Assembly (NCBI GenBank): GCA_014529385.2
Contig: CM043942.1
Coordinates: forward strand, 25,048,469-25,112,468
Direction of reading: 5' to 3'
Source: Adiantum capillus-veneris
Lineage: Eukaryota; Streptophyta; Polypodiopsida; Polypodiales; Pteridaceae
Length of the DNA: 64,000 nt
Position 1 is the first letter of the stretch. The number at the start of each line of letters is the position of its first letter. Below the pieces are notes generated by a model. The model searched no databases, was not told the DNA's origin, and was given only the letters and a program-made list of their open reading frames with translations. A program made the translations under genes and the position numbers. Shown here piece after piece: positions 21,249-34,262 of the stretch.

Positions 21249-22593
21249 TGAAACCGGCCCGTAGGGCGGTAAACTTTAGCTTTCACGCGATTCTTTACTT
21301 GAAAAACTTTTCATGAACTTGCGACACATAGGAACTTCACGAATAAACCTGTGACTGGAATATACACTTCACACAAAGCACGGCCTGGCTCCTAGAGCGC
21401 TACCAATCAGACAACGACACCTGTTGGCTCCAAAGATTGGCGCCCCTTTCGGTATTTCTTTATCCTTATTAAACTTGGGAGAAAACTTGCAAATTCCTAC
21501 CGGCTGTCCCGCTTTTACCGGGCTGAAATTGGTCTACTTTAGCCCAATTTCGGCAGCATAACCACAGTAGGAGGCCTCACAGACAAGATCTCCGTGAAAA
21601 AGGTGACTTTCCCGGTGCATACGGACACTTTCCGAAACATGGCGAGAATCTACAGCAGGCTGAATTCTTTGTTTTCTGCCCTGAAAATGTATCAGATCAC
21701 CTATATAGTGATCCCAACGCTTCCTTGAAGCTCCTTAGGGTATTAGGGATGGATTAGGGTCGAAACCCTAAACGTGCAAAAATACACAGCCGGCTGTATT
21801 TTTTTGTTTTGGGCTCTGTTTTGCATGCCGCTCGCATCTGTAGCAAGTCCTCGCGCACATGTAGGGCCACTTGCCCTTTGAATCGGATGAGATTTCTCGC
21901 GTGAAATCTCTCGGAACTCACCTGTACCTGCGGGGCATTAGCAACTAGCTAATCCAGTACCTGTGCAAGAGGCTCTTGCCTCAGCAATCACGCATGAACC
22001 CACATAACTGTACATACAAATGAAAAGCCCTCGAGCGGGGCATCACGTTTCTGTATTCAAAGGGGGAGAGAGGTGCACGAGAGCGGAATCATCGTGCTAC
22101 ATAAGACAAGGGAGAAGGCAAGCTTTCCATTAAAGCTGTGAAACCTGCACCCACTACTCACTCATGCACTGTAGTCACTTAATGAGCCAAAATCAGCTCC
22201 TCTCTCAAAAATGGGCGCCCCTTCCTCATGTTGGCTTGGAAGTTTTGCTTTGGAGTCGCCAAATGTCCACTTTGCCTCTTTTGAGTTAACTCCTAGTACC
22301 CACCGACTTATTAAGTGTAGCGAGGGGCTTGAATGACTTTGAACTGAGCCAAGCCAACCTTTTACTGCTGGGATTCTAGTGCTGATCGGCCGACCAACTC
22401 GTGGCGACCTACCCTTCCCGACTGTAGGTGTTAACTCTCGGTCGTTGGCCATTTCACACTGGCCACACGATGTCCGACCATTTGTGACTTCAAAAAGAGG
22501 TCTCAAAAATTAAAGAAAAACCAAGGGAAAGAAACCAACAACTAAGGTTAGTGGTTGCCACAGCCTCGTGACACTTGCCACAGGCTTGTGATA
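21249..22593 (-). repeat. Gy-A1 5' LTR
   Basis: About 1345 bp, matching 696-2040. On the plus strand it runs from TGAAACCGGCCCG to TTGTGATA, where CA has decayed to TA. The CTAGT duplication follows. The hairpin copy is at 21430-21452, with loop GGCGCC intact. Confidence 0.87.
21430..21452 (-). other. GGCGCC-loop hairpin in the Gy-A1 5' LTR
   Basis: Stem CCGAAAG with CTTTGG and loop GGGCGCCAAT on the element strand; the palindrome is preserved. Confidence 0.65.
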
Positions 22594-22598
22594 CTAGT
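22594..22598. repeat. Right target-site duplication of Gy-A1 (CTAGT)
   Basis: Exact partner of 691-695. Confidence 0.85.
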
Positions 22599-23876
22599 GC
22601 TCTTTGATCATGCCCCAATTTCTTTGCATTTGAGATTTCTGACTTACTCTATGGCTAGACTAGAATCCGGCATCCCTGACTTGGTGTAATAGGATGTTCC
22701 ATTGTCTCAGACAATTCAAGATGTTTGTTTCCTCACGAGTTTCACAGGTTCAGCGACCCATTTGGCTACATGCATTACTGCGTCTTCCCAGGCTTGTAGA
22801 GAGACGACTGCAGAGATGGGACGAGCTCTTTTTCGCAAGATACAAGAGTTACAACATTAGTTGGGATCCATACGGCGACAGGTCGAGGAGTTTCCAGGAG
22901 ATGAGTTTCTAGTGAGGGCGAGTTTGACACGAAAGAGACTCTTAGTCACATTTGGATTAATAAATATGAATTCGCTTATCATGCTTCGATATCGACATGG
23001 ATATCCAAGGCGGATAGGATGAATAAGGATTTCTTTGCACATTTCAGGAAGCGTCCCAAGGGGATTTCTATTAGGGCCTTGCGTGATTCTGCAGACAGGT
23101 TGCTCACAGATCCTAATGAGGTTCTTGACATAGACTCATATTATTTTGAGCATTTGTTTATTGCAGATCAGCTGATTGATGATGTTTTTCATGCCAGAGA
23201 GGAGCCAGTGGTTATGAAGGCTATGTGTCACACTTTTGGCCCCTTTTACTTTGTAGGAGATGCGAGATGGAGTGGTTGGTCTTGATGGTGTATCTGGTCT
23301 TGGAGAGGATGGGTTGACTCAGCTGTTTTTCTTGCAGTTTTGGGATGCACTCAGTCTTGCTATGCTTTTTGGCTTACACCACATTTTTGACACAGGAGAG
23401 ATGCTTGCCACCATGTCTTTAGGCCTCATTTCTCTTATATTGAGAGGCAAAGATGCATTGATCTTCTGACGGTGGAGGCCGATCATTCTTATGTCTTCTG
23501 TGTATGAGATCTCGATTCTTTGCTCGCATCATTAGTATGCAATTGAGACCATTTCTACCTGATCTCGTCCTTGCTTCTCAAATGGTTTTGTGCAGGGCCG
23601 ATATATTTTGGACGTGTTCACATTGTAGTCAAGACAACATGAAGCTATTATGCTTCGTGATTTTGAGAAAACTTATGATAGAGTTGATTGGGGTTTCCTA
23701 GAGGGCACTATACAGAGGATGGGTTTTCCCTTACAATTGATTAGAGGTGTTGCTGCATTATCTCGTACTGCTTCAACCACATTCGGCGGAGTTTTCTTTG
23801 TTTGTTCTTGTATGACATCAAAAATAGCCTCTGAGTTCTCATGTAAAATTTGTACTTTGAGTCCGATCATGGGAGT
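22599..23876 (+). pseudogene. LINE-1 ORF2, endonuclease end to RT palm
   Basis: Begins with LFDHAPISLHLRF, completing the endonuclease cut at 690. The linker follows (about 22700-23050), then RT: GLGEDGLTQLFFLQFWDALS, MATMSLGLISLILRGKDAL-type motif, RIISMQLRPFLPDLVLASQM and FEKTYDRVDWGFLEGTIQRM, the palm A motif. The YADD region and everything after are absent, since a Gy-B LTR starts at 23877. Stops are frequent, so this is an old copy. Confidence 0.82.
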
Positions 23877-24414
23877 TGTCACAAATTGATGACGTGGCAG
23901 ACTACCCGGACATTGATGACGTGGCAGATTGTATGGATGCTTGGATTTCACGCCAACACGCTTACGTGGCAGATTGTACGGACGCCCGGAATTTGCGTTG
24001 GCTGATGACGCGGCAACCTATACGGATTTCCGCAATTTGTGCTGATGCTTTTTTCGCAGTTTTTGGACCATGTTGCTTTTGGGAACTTATTGCTGTTGAG
24101 TTTGAAAGCTTTTGGGGCCTTGCTTTTAGCATCCCTTGTAAGAATAAATAAGCCCTTGGGGCCTCACTCCTCAGAGTATCTGGACGTAGAGTCTGAGAAC
24201 AGAGGACCCCTCGGGAGTTGTACTTTGATCAAAGATTAATATAAAAGAAATACCGAAAGGGGCGCCAGTCTTTGGGGCCAATCTCTCTCGGCACAGAACT
24301 ACACTGGGCCGTGTCGACCAAAGTGAAGTGTGATTATAAAGTTGTGAAGTATTTTAATTGATTCTCTCGTGTGCTGTGCCAGATTACGGGTTCGGGGTGG
24401 CCGAGATTGCTATA
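23877..24414 (+). repeat. Gy-B3 LTR
   Basis: Starts TGTCACAAATTGATGACG and ends GATTGCTATA, corresponding to the Gy-B2 LTR. TGACGTGGCA occurs at 23890 and 23917, with TTACGTGGCA at 23963. The hairpin at 24253-24275 has an intact GGCGCC loop. Confidence 0.8.
24253..24275 (+). other. GGCGCC-loop hairpin in Gy-B3 LTR
   Basis: Stem CCGAAAG with CTTTGG, loop GGGCGCCAGT. It is identical to the Gy-B2 copies, although this LTR is otherwise divergent. Confidence 0.65.
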
Positions 24415-25013
24415 GCTTAGTTAAGTCTAAGAACTATCGGACATTGGATGTGAAGCGGATGGAGGAGGAGGACCTAGCAGATACTCCTCAGATTTTGGAA
24501 CTTTATCTTGAAGGTTTTGGATTAGTTGCGTCTATTCCGAAAGATCCCGCGTTTCAGTAGGTTGAATCTAGTGCCGTCGGGATGGCACGAGAGGGGAGTG
24601 CTCCGCTTCTTTGTCAACATATTACTCGGAATGAACAAAGTCACTGATTATCGTTTGGGATTTTAGGGATACTATTAGCTGATAGTATTCTACTGGATGA
24701 CTTTAGTGAAAGGGAATCTCCGAACTTGAAAAGTACTCTAACATGTGACTTTGTTTGAGTGCCGAACTCAAAGACAAAATGAATGGAGCATTTCGTTCTT
24801 GAGAAGAAAAAAAACTCTATAGACATGATGGCAATGAGGATTAGTTAATCCGACATCCGTGAGATCCCGATTGGATCTAGATGCGATTACTAAATACGTT
24901 GCTCGAGGTCATGGTTTGAGACATGATGGCAATAAGGATTAGTTAATCCGACATCTGTGAGATCCCGATTGGATCTCGATGCGATTATTAAATACATTGC
25001 TCGAGGTCATGGC
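24415..25013 (+). pseudogene. Gy-B3 chromodomain end and 3' noncoding region
   Basis: Directly after the LTR, the sequence VKSKNYRTLDVKRMEEEDLA matches the end of Gy-B2 integrase (about 47942-48000). The PBS, gag and nearly all pol are therefore deleted. From about 24560 it matches the Gy-B2 3' noncoding region. A 98-bp unit starting AGACATGATGGCAAT is tandemly repeated at 24821 and 24919. Confidence 0.75.
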
Positions 25014-27760
<2,747 letters not shown>

Positions 27761-27802
<42 letters not shown>

Positions 27803-27832
27803 CCCCCCCCCCCCCCCGTGTGTGTGTGTGTG
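27761..27832. repeat. Poly-C and (GT)n tract
   Basis: Fifty-six C bases broken once by T at 27800, then about seven GT units that run into the left end of TR-C2. Confidence 0.9.
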
Positions 27833-27921
27833 TGTAAGTTGCAACGGAATGAATGTTGAACTTTGCTCAAGATGAGTGCTCTAAACTGTGCTCAAGGTTC
27901 ATTTTACTTACGGAAGGGAGA
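27833..27921 (-). repeat. TR-C2 3' LTR, left piece
   Basis: From TGTAAGTTGCAACGG to CGGAAGGGAGA it matches 37575-37665 of the TR-C2 5' LTR. It is continued at 33646 after TR-C1. Confidence 0.85.
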
Positions 27922-29063
27922 TGTCACGTGACACATCCAACCTTGTGTGTCCGTGGACAAGCTACAGCATGACCAGGGTTCAGTTCAGTCATGTCAGTCT
28001 AGAATAGGAAGTGTTCAGTCAAGTCAGTCTAGAATAGGAAGTGTTCTGGCACTTTTGTGAGTCTGTTCGCAAGCCGTGCATGTCCAGACACTTAGTGTAG
28101 ATGCATATCCTCTTGTTGCACATAGCATGATCATAAGCATTCTCATTAGAATCGTGACTTTTGTTGGAAAGTAGGTAGGGGCAAATTGAGTAAGTTTGTA
28201 TATAAGCAAACCTAGACTAGCACTAATTGGCAGAAGAGGTAGCAGGAGCTCCACCGCTCAACAGGCAACTTCTCAAGCAAGAACCCCTTGGGGGCGATTT
28301 TCCCTCCAGCAGATCCACAGCATTAGCGTTTTCTCATCCTAACCTCATCGCCATAGAACAGCAGCGCTTGGCGTTTTTCATCAAGATGATCATCGCCCAC
28401 ACACCTCCAGCATTGGCGTTTCCAGAATTGCAGCCCTAGCGTTTTTGGAGCCAGATCGCCCATTCAATCCTAGCGTTTTTAGCACCCCACAGCAGCAGAT
28501 AAGCACCGACAATTTCGGTCCTAAGCCATCAGTTTTCAGCCCTACAAGAAGTGCAGTTTTCAGCCATAAAGACCAGCAGAGAATCAGCGTTTTCCATAGC
28601 GTTTTCAACAGCAACAGAATTCAGCCATTAGCGTTTTGGACAGCAGCAAGGTGACCTCAGATTTCAGCCCTCAGCGTTTTTGGACAGCAGTATCAAAGTA
28701 AACAAATTCAGCCTTTAGATCGGTCTCGCCATCCCCGTCGTCGTCATAGATCTAGCCTAGACTTGCATCAGTCACATGCATCCAGTTTGTACCAGTTTGT
28801 GCAATCAATAGTAGACCACTCTCGCCGACAAGAGTGGGGCCTTCGGAGGAGGGTTTTACAATGTCTCTGGTGTCGTATTCTCTTCTCTCTCTATCTCTCA
28901 GTCTCATACGCTTGCACTTACAATGTCCACTCTCTTATTTGTGATCATTGCACCTTTTCATTAAGAACGGAAGGCTCTTCCTTCCATAAGAATAAAAGGA
29001 ACCTTGAGCACAGTTTGGAGCACTCATCTTGAGCATCAAACATTCATTCCACTGCACCTAACA
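27922..29063 (+). repeat. TR-C1 5' LTR
   Basis: 1142 bp, starting with the palindrome TGTCACGTGACA and ending CTGCACCTAACA. Compared with the 3' LTR it lacks about 80 bp near 28155 and has a 33-bp local duplication near 28020. Confidence 0.9.
28199..28206 (+). promoter_or_regulatory. TATA box of TR-C1 LTR
   Basis: TATATAAG in the LTR, repeated at 32778-32785 in the 3' LTR. At least eight GCGTTTT motifs follow between 28320 and 28680, so they would be in the transcribed leader. Confidence 0.6.
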
Positions 29064-29064
29064 T

Positions 29065-29076
29065 TGGTATTAGAGC
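29065..29076 (+). other. TR-C1 primer-binding site
   Basis: TGGTATTAGAGC one base after the LTR; initiator Met-tRNA type with one mismatch to the usual TGGTATCAGAGC. Confidence 0.8.
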
Positions 29077-29546
29077 TTTGGCAGTGTTCTGTATCACTCA
29101 AGGAAAGAACCACAAAAACCACATATTTTTTTTTCTTGTTGAGGTCGCACGCTACCCAAGTCCTCTTGGGCGGGTCGATTCCTAGTCGTGTTTTTGAAGA
29201 GTGATAGGAATCTCAAGAAAGAAGGGCTTGTCTAGCCTCCCCTTGTGCCTCTTTTCAATCATTGAGAGCGGGCCGTGCACTTAGCGGCCGGCCAATCGAC
29301 GTGAGGTGGGAAAAAGCAACCTTGGTGTGAGTGCAAGGCTGCCAAGGGGTGCTCCCGCAGAAAAGAGTAGAACTCGGGTGAAGAGAAGATCCTTCTCAAA
29401 CACAGATTGCAAGCGAAAGAAAAACTCAAGAACCTCAAGAACCTTAAGACCCTCAAGAACCCAAGAACCCAAGACCCTCAAGAACCCACGTTCCTCGTGA
29501 ACTTAAGAACCAAAGATCATAGTGCATGGTCATCATCCGAAGCGGA

Positions 29547-30790
29547 ATGGATACTTCGCATACAGGTGATGAGCATGAGAGAGGTGACGAAGAATTTTTC
29601 CCACCAAGAGATTTTTCCGACTCTCCCCCTTCGCCATCTACGCCACAAAGTGTACCAAATCCTATGGAGGCAATGGTAAAGACGATGATGGACATGATAA
29701 CCAAACAAGAAGCGACTCGCATTGCCTTGGAACGCGAATGCGAACGCGATGAACGAAAAGGAAGAAAAGCACAAAGAAAGGAGGAAGCTGAAGCAAGACG
29801 CGCGGTCTGGGAGGCCGAGCGTGAGGCTCAAAGAGAACTACGCACTCAAGAATTGGTTCGACAAGTACTTGCCTCGAAGTCCGAACCAGCCAAAGATCGT
29901 GGGAGTTCCTCAAGTTGTGCAAGCCACGATGTGGACTTCAACGACCCAGTCACAGAGAAGTTGACTTTCAATAAGTATGATGGTAAGATGGATGCTACGG
30001 TTATTCATTCTTGGTTGCATCAGTTTAATGCTTATTTTGCGACAACTAAGTAGACAAGAAATAGCAAGGTTTTGACGACAGCTATGTATCTTGCCGGTGA
30101 TGTCATCAATTGGTACCACACATGGCAAGAGGCACAGTTAGCCGCGCACCTAGAGGAATCCGACGAATTCACGCCCCTTTCCTTCGATTGGGCTGATTTC
30201 CAAGACAAGCTCAAGGCGCAGTTTATGCCACCTCAGTACCTCGCACGATTGAAGGACGATTGGCGGGCTCTCAAGCAAAATGGTATGCCTGTTATGTCTT
30301 TTTCTAATCGTGTCTTGCTGCTAGGTACCCAATTACGCAAGTCGGATGATGAACGCAAAGAGGCATTCCTTTTTGGGTTAGACGACTATATCAAGTTTGA
30401 TGTAGAAGTCTTCGACATAAGCGATTGCTCTTGCAGAGGAGATGAAGCACAACAAAGAAAAGCCTAAGGAGAACAAGACTTCTACAAGTACCTCTCTGAC
30501 TTCTAAGAACGGTAAGAACGGTAAGAATGGTAAGAACGGTAACTATTCTAACCAATCTTCCAACAGTCTCTTAGAAAAGAATTCTTCCAATGAACCTAAG
30601 GGTAAGGCTAACATAATTGCTAAACCTAAGCTCACTCCAGATGAAAAGGTAGCACAAAGGAATTTTAGGAGGATACATCACGTCGGAAGAGCAAAGCACT
30701 TATTTTAAGAAACGTCGTTGTTTTCATTGTCACATTAAGGGTCACATAAAAGAACATGTCCTAAGCTTGAATCGAATGAATCTAAGAATC
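29547..30790 (+). pseudogene. TR-C1 gag
   Basis: The chosen start is MDTSHTGDEHERGDEEFFPP at 29547, conserved in TR-C2. An Arg/Glu-rich coiled region follows (residues about 60-100), then the retrotransposon Gag core (LTFNKYDGKMDATVIHSWLH, FQDKLKAQFMPPQYLARLKD, MSFSNRVLLLGTQLRKSDDE). A Lys/Asn/Gly-repeat linker (GKNGKNGKNG) leads to a knuckle CFHCHIKGH at about 30715. A one-base deletion after it destroys the last Cys frame that is intact in TR-C2. A TAG at 30052 also interrupts gag. Confidence 0.85.
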
Positions 30791-30836
30791 CACAGAACCC
30801 ACTTCCTCTGTCAATGCAATTAATGATAACACCAGT

Positions 30837-31330
30837 GTGCCCCAAGTTTCTCTTGACCCTCCCATTAATGATTCTCTCATTAAATGTTTTGGTCGTATGA
30901 CGGGGCAACGTTTTGTCATATTGTTTGACCCAGGTAGTATGCATGATGTGATTAGTCCCTCTCTTGTTGAGAGAGCCCGCCTAAAGGTTAGTCAGAAATC
31001 TCCTCTCGAGGTCTCTGGCTTTGTTCCTGGTATGGACTCTCTCATCACGCAAGAGTATCTTGGTGTGTTGTTTACAATTAAAAAGCTGCTATCTGTAGAA
31101 AATTTTTAGTCTCTTTTCTCTTAGGATGTGATTATTGATATGATTTTGGGCATTCGATGGTTTCGTGAGCTTCTCTCTCATTGATTGGGAGGCTAACACT
31201 TTCACTCTCCATGCCAAAAGTGACTCTCCCATTGTCATTCGTGGAGAGGAAGTTGTTCATTCTCCCTCTCTCATTGCTAATCTTCAGGACAAGATTGAAA
31301 GGATTCAAGAGAAGGAGACTCTCTCAGTCG
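30837..31330 (+). pseudogene. TR-C1 retropepsin-like domain
   Basis: The segment FVILFDPGSMHDVISPSLVE has the layout of the gypsy protease active site, but with DPG in place of DTG or DSG. TR-C2 has GPG at the same place, and its later segment FGLRWFREHNPLIDWAENTF matches the ILGxxWL-NPxIDW part of the family. The first-site Asp-Pro-Gly is unlikely to be catalytic. A stop at 31107-31109 breaks the copy. Confidence 0.7.
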
Positions 31331-32437
31331 CTTCTTCTCCAAAGCAACACACAGGATTTGCATGATTGTGAAAAGCATGATGAATTGAATGATAATGATG
31401 AGCATGATGTTTTGGATGCCAATGATTTGCATGAGGATTTGGTTGATAATGACAAGCATGATGATTTCCATGATGATCAAGATGTGATTTATCACAAGCA
31501 TGAGGATTTTCATGAAGATGATGTGATTGTTCACAAGGATGATGTGTTAGTGGATGCTTTTTCTAGAAAAGCTAACCATGTTGCAGATTCGATCAATCAC
31601 GAAGGATCGATCATGGCTCTCGAGTCGAGGTCCAAAGAACCCCCTCAAGAAGAAGCGATCTTGGTTCTTGCGCCTAGGTCCAAAGAACCCTCACAGGACG
31701 TATTGTGTGTTCGCATGATTAGTCAGCACGCATTGATCGAGTGTTTCATTCGTGATCGTTTCCTGTATTTTAGTCAGCGTCTTTATGTGATCCCTTTATC
31801 TAGGCATGACATATTGTACGTTGAGCATATTTCACTCATGAATGAGCACGAATGTATGCGGATTGTTCATGAAAAGCTGAAAAGTATGCATTCAAGGAAG
31901 TCACATTTCATGTCCCTTCCTTGGCACGACACAGTTGTAGAAAGAGCACAAGAAAGTATGGGCACCAAGCATGGGCATTTCCGTTGTGAATTGCCACAGT
32001 TGATTGATTTAGGTCAGAAAGAAAAGATTCGATCTCATTGTTTGCATGTGTTTGATGAACGGTTTGGCACTCCGTCTCTATGTCCATCTACATTGCATGC
32101 ACAGTCGTTGAAGAAGACTATAATTTTTCCAGTCACTTTACATGGAATGGGTATGTTCATGTTTTTGTGATGGAAGTGGTTTTAAGAATTTTCCTTCTCA
32201 GAGATTCTTGAAGAAGAAAAAAGCACGACTCTCGACGAAGTTGAAGCATCGAAGGAGCCACAGAAGACTGTCGCTTTCGGCGCGGCCCAAAGAAGCAAGC
32301 GTTGCAGACCTTTATGAAGTTCAAGTATTGCACGACCCACACATCAGAGTGGCCGGCGAAGAGTCCCTTCCAGGATTCCGGATGCTATTGGCGATCTCCC
32401 TCGACGCCATACAGTTCGGTACCAGTATCTCACTTTG
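31331..32437 (+). pseudogene. TR-C1 Asp/His-rich ORF and chromodomain-like tail
   Basis: After the protease comes an acidic stretch of repeated D-x-H and HDD units (for example NDNDEHDVLDANDLHEDLVD). Then DAFSRKANHVADSINHEGS recalls the RNase H end DALSRK of gypsy pol. An unrecognised segment of about 150 residues follows (CVRMISQHALIECFIRDRF, MSLPWHDTVVERAQESMGTK). The last part, MKFKYCTTHTSEW, resembles a gypsy chromodomain end. Most of this is shared with TR-C2, so it is a family feature; the function is unknown. Confidence 0.65.
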
Positions 32438-32449
32438 AAAAGGAGGGGA
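32438..32449 (+). other. TR-C1 polypurine tract
   Basis: AAAAGGAGGGGA immediately before the 3' LTR start TGTCACGTGACA. TR-C2 has the same tract at 34251-34262 on the minus strand. Confidence 0.8.
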
Positions 32450-33645
32450 TGTCACGTGACACATCCAACCCTATGTGTCCGTGGACAAGCTATAGCATGA
32501 CCAGGGTTCAGTTCAGTCAAGATGGTCTAGAATAGGAAGTGTTCTGGCACTTTTGTGAGTCTGTTCGCAGACCGTGCATGTCCAGACACTTAGTGTAGAT
32601 GCATATCCTTTGGTTGCACACAATATGATCATAAGCATTCCCATCAGAATCCATCAAAATCCTTCAGGGTAATTTTTCAATGCATTTAGCCTATTTTTCC
32701 TATTTTTTGACATTTTTCATTTATTAATTTTAAGTTACTTTTATAGGAAAGTAGGTAGGGCAAATTGAGTAAGTTTGTATATAAGCAAACTTAAACTAGC
32801 ACTAATTGGCAGAAGAGGTAGCAGGAGCTGCATCACTCAACAAGCAACTTCTCAAGCAAGAACCCCTTGGGGGCGATTTCCCCTCAAGCAGATCCACAGC
32901 ACTAGCGTCTTCTCATCCTAGCCTCATCGCCATAGAACAGCAGCCCTTGGCGTTTTTCATCAAGATGATCATCGCCCACACACCCCCAGCATCGGCGTTT
33001 CCAGAATTGCAGCCCTAGCGTTTTTGGAGCCAGATCGCCCATTTAGTCCTAGCGTTTTTAGCACCCCATAACAGCAGATAAGCACCGACAATTTCGGTCC
33101 TAAGCCATCAATTTTCAGCCCTACAAGAAGTGCAGTTTTCAGCCATAAAGACCAGCAGAGAATCAACGTTTTCCATAGCGTTTTCAGCCGCATCAGAATT
33201 GAGCCATTGGCGTTTTGGACAATAGCAAGGTGACCTCAGATTTTAGCCCTCAGCATTTTTGGACAGCAGTACTAAAGTAGACGAATTCAGCCTTTAGATC
33301 GGTCTCGCCATCCCCTCGTCGTGATCGATCTAGCCTAGACTTGCATCAGTCACATGCATCTAGTTTGTACCAGTTTGTGCAATCAATAGTAGACCACTCT
33401 CGCCGATGAGAGTGGGGCCTTCGGAGGAGGGTTTTACAATGTCTCTGGTGTCGTATTCTCTTCTCTCTCTATCTCTCAGTCTCATACACTTGCACGCACA
33501 GTGTCCACTCACTTGTTTGTGATCATTGCACCTTCTCATTAAGAACGGAAGGCTCTCCCTTCCATAAGAATAAAAGGAACCTTGAGCATAGTTCGGAGCA
33601 CTCATCTTGAGCAAAGTTCAAACATTCATTCCGCTGCACCTTACA
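32450..33645 (+). repeat. TR-C1 3' LTR
   Basis: 1196 bp, TGTCACGTGACA to CTGCACCTTACA. It ends exactly at the GGAGA duplication. Confidence 0.9.
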
Positions 33646-34250
33646 GGAGAGCCTTCGGTTCCTTTAGTGAGAGAGTGCGAGCAAAGGGGGGACTTGTGGC
33701 GATGAGGCTATGGATGGAAAACACCAGGGAATAGGAGTCTATGGCGATGTGGATCTTGTTGAAAAATGCCAGCAGATAAGATGAGGCTACTGCTGAAAAA
33801 CGCTAGGTGCTGAGGGTTCTTGCTTGGAGGACAAACGCCACCAACGGGGAAGTCTTGCTGAGAGAGAGAGGGGGAACCTGCTGCCTGTGCCCTGTGTTCT
33901 TTTTTGCTTTTCTGCCAATTTGTGCTAGCTTAGGTTTGCTTATATATTATCTTACCCAATTTGCCCTACTCAGTTCCCAACAAAAGTCAGTTAAAATAAT
34001 AAGGGAAAATAGGTAATATACATTGGAAAATTCCCCCGAAGGATTCTGATCGATTTTGATGGGAATGCTTATCATGCTGTGTGCAACCAGAGGATATGCA
34101 TCTACACTAAGTGCGTGGGCATGCACGGTCTGCGAACAGACTCACAAAAAGTTTCAGAACACTTGCTAATCTAGAGTGATTGGACTGGCGGAACCCTTGT
34201 CCTGCTGTAGCTTGTCCACGGACACATAGGGTTGGATGTGTCACGTGACA
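33646..34250 (-). repeat. TR-C2 3' LTR, right piece
   Basis: Continues the LTR begun at 27833. Near 33685 about 500 bp present in the 5' LTR are missing. It ends with the TGTCACGTGACA palindrome at 34239-34250, next to the purine tract. Confidence 0.85.
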
Positions 34251-34262
34251 TCCCCTCCTTTT

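Larger units (their letters stand above)
696..22593 (-). mobile_element. Gy-A1, Ty3/gypsy element with nested insertions
   Basis: A minus-strand gypsy element runs from its 5' LTR at 21249-22593 to its 3' LTR at 696-2040. Its own parts are gag (19488-21167), protease and reverse transcriptase (18638-19487, 17150-17407, 16306-16763), RNase H and integrase start (8577-9317), and integrase end (2380-3533). Between these lie Gy-B1, a MITE, LINE-2, a Gy-B piece and a solo TR-C LTR. Each Gy-A1 piece resumes where the previous one stopped, matching the uninterrupted Gy-A2 at 61935-64000 where that is available. The TSD is CTAGT. Coding parts carry stops and frameshifts, so it is inactive. Confidence 0.88.
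27922..33645 (+). mobile_element. TR-C1, gag-protease LTR element
   Basis: A complete 5724-bp insertion with LTRs at 27922-29063 and 32450-33645, PBS at 29065, purine tract at 32438-32449, and a perfect GGAGA duplication (27917-27921, 33646-33650). It carries gag and a protease-like domain but no RT or integrase core, like TR-C2. Mobility would need enzymes from an autonomous gypsy element. It landed inside an LTR of its own family. Confidence 0.92.
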
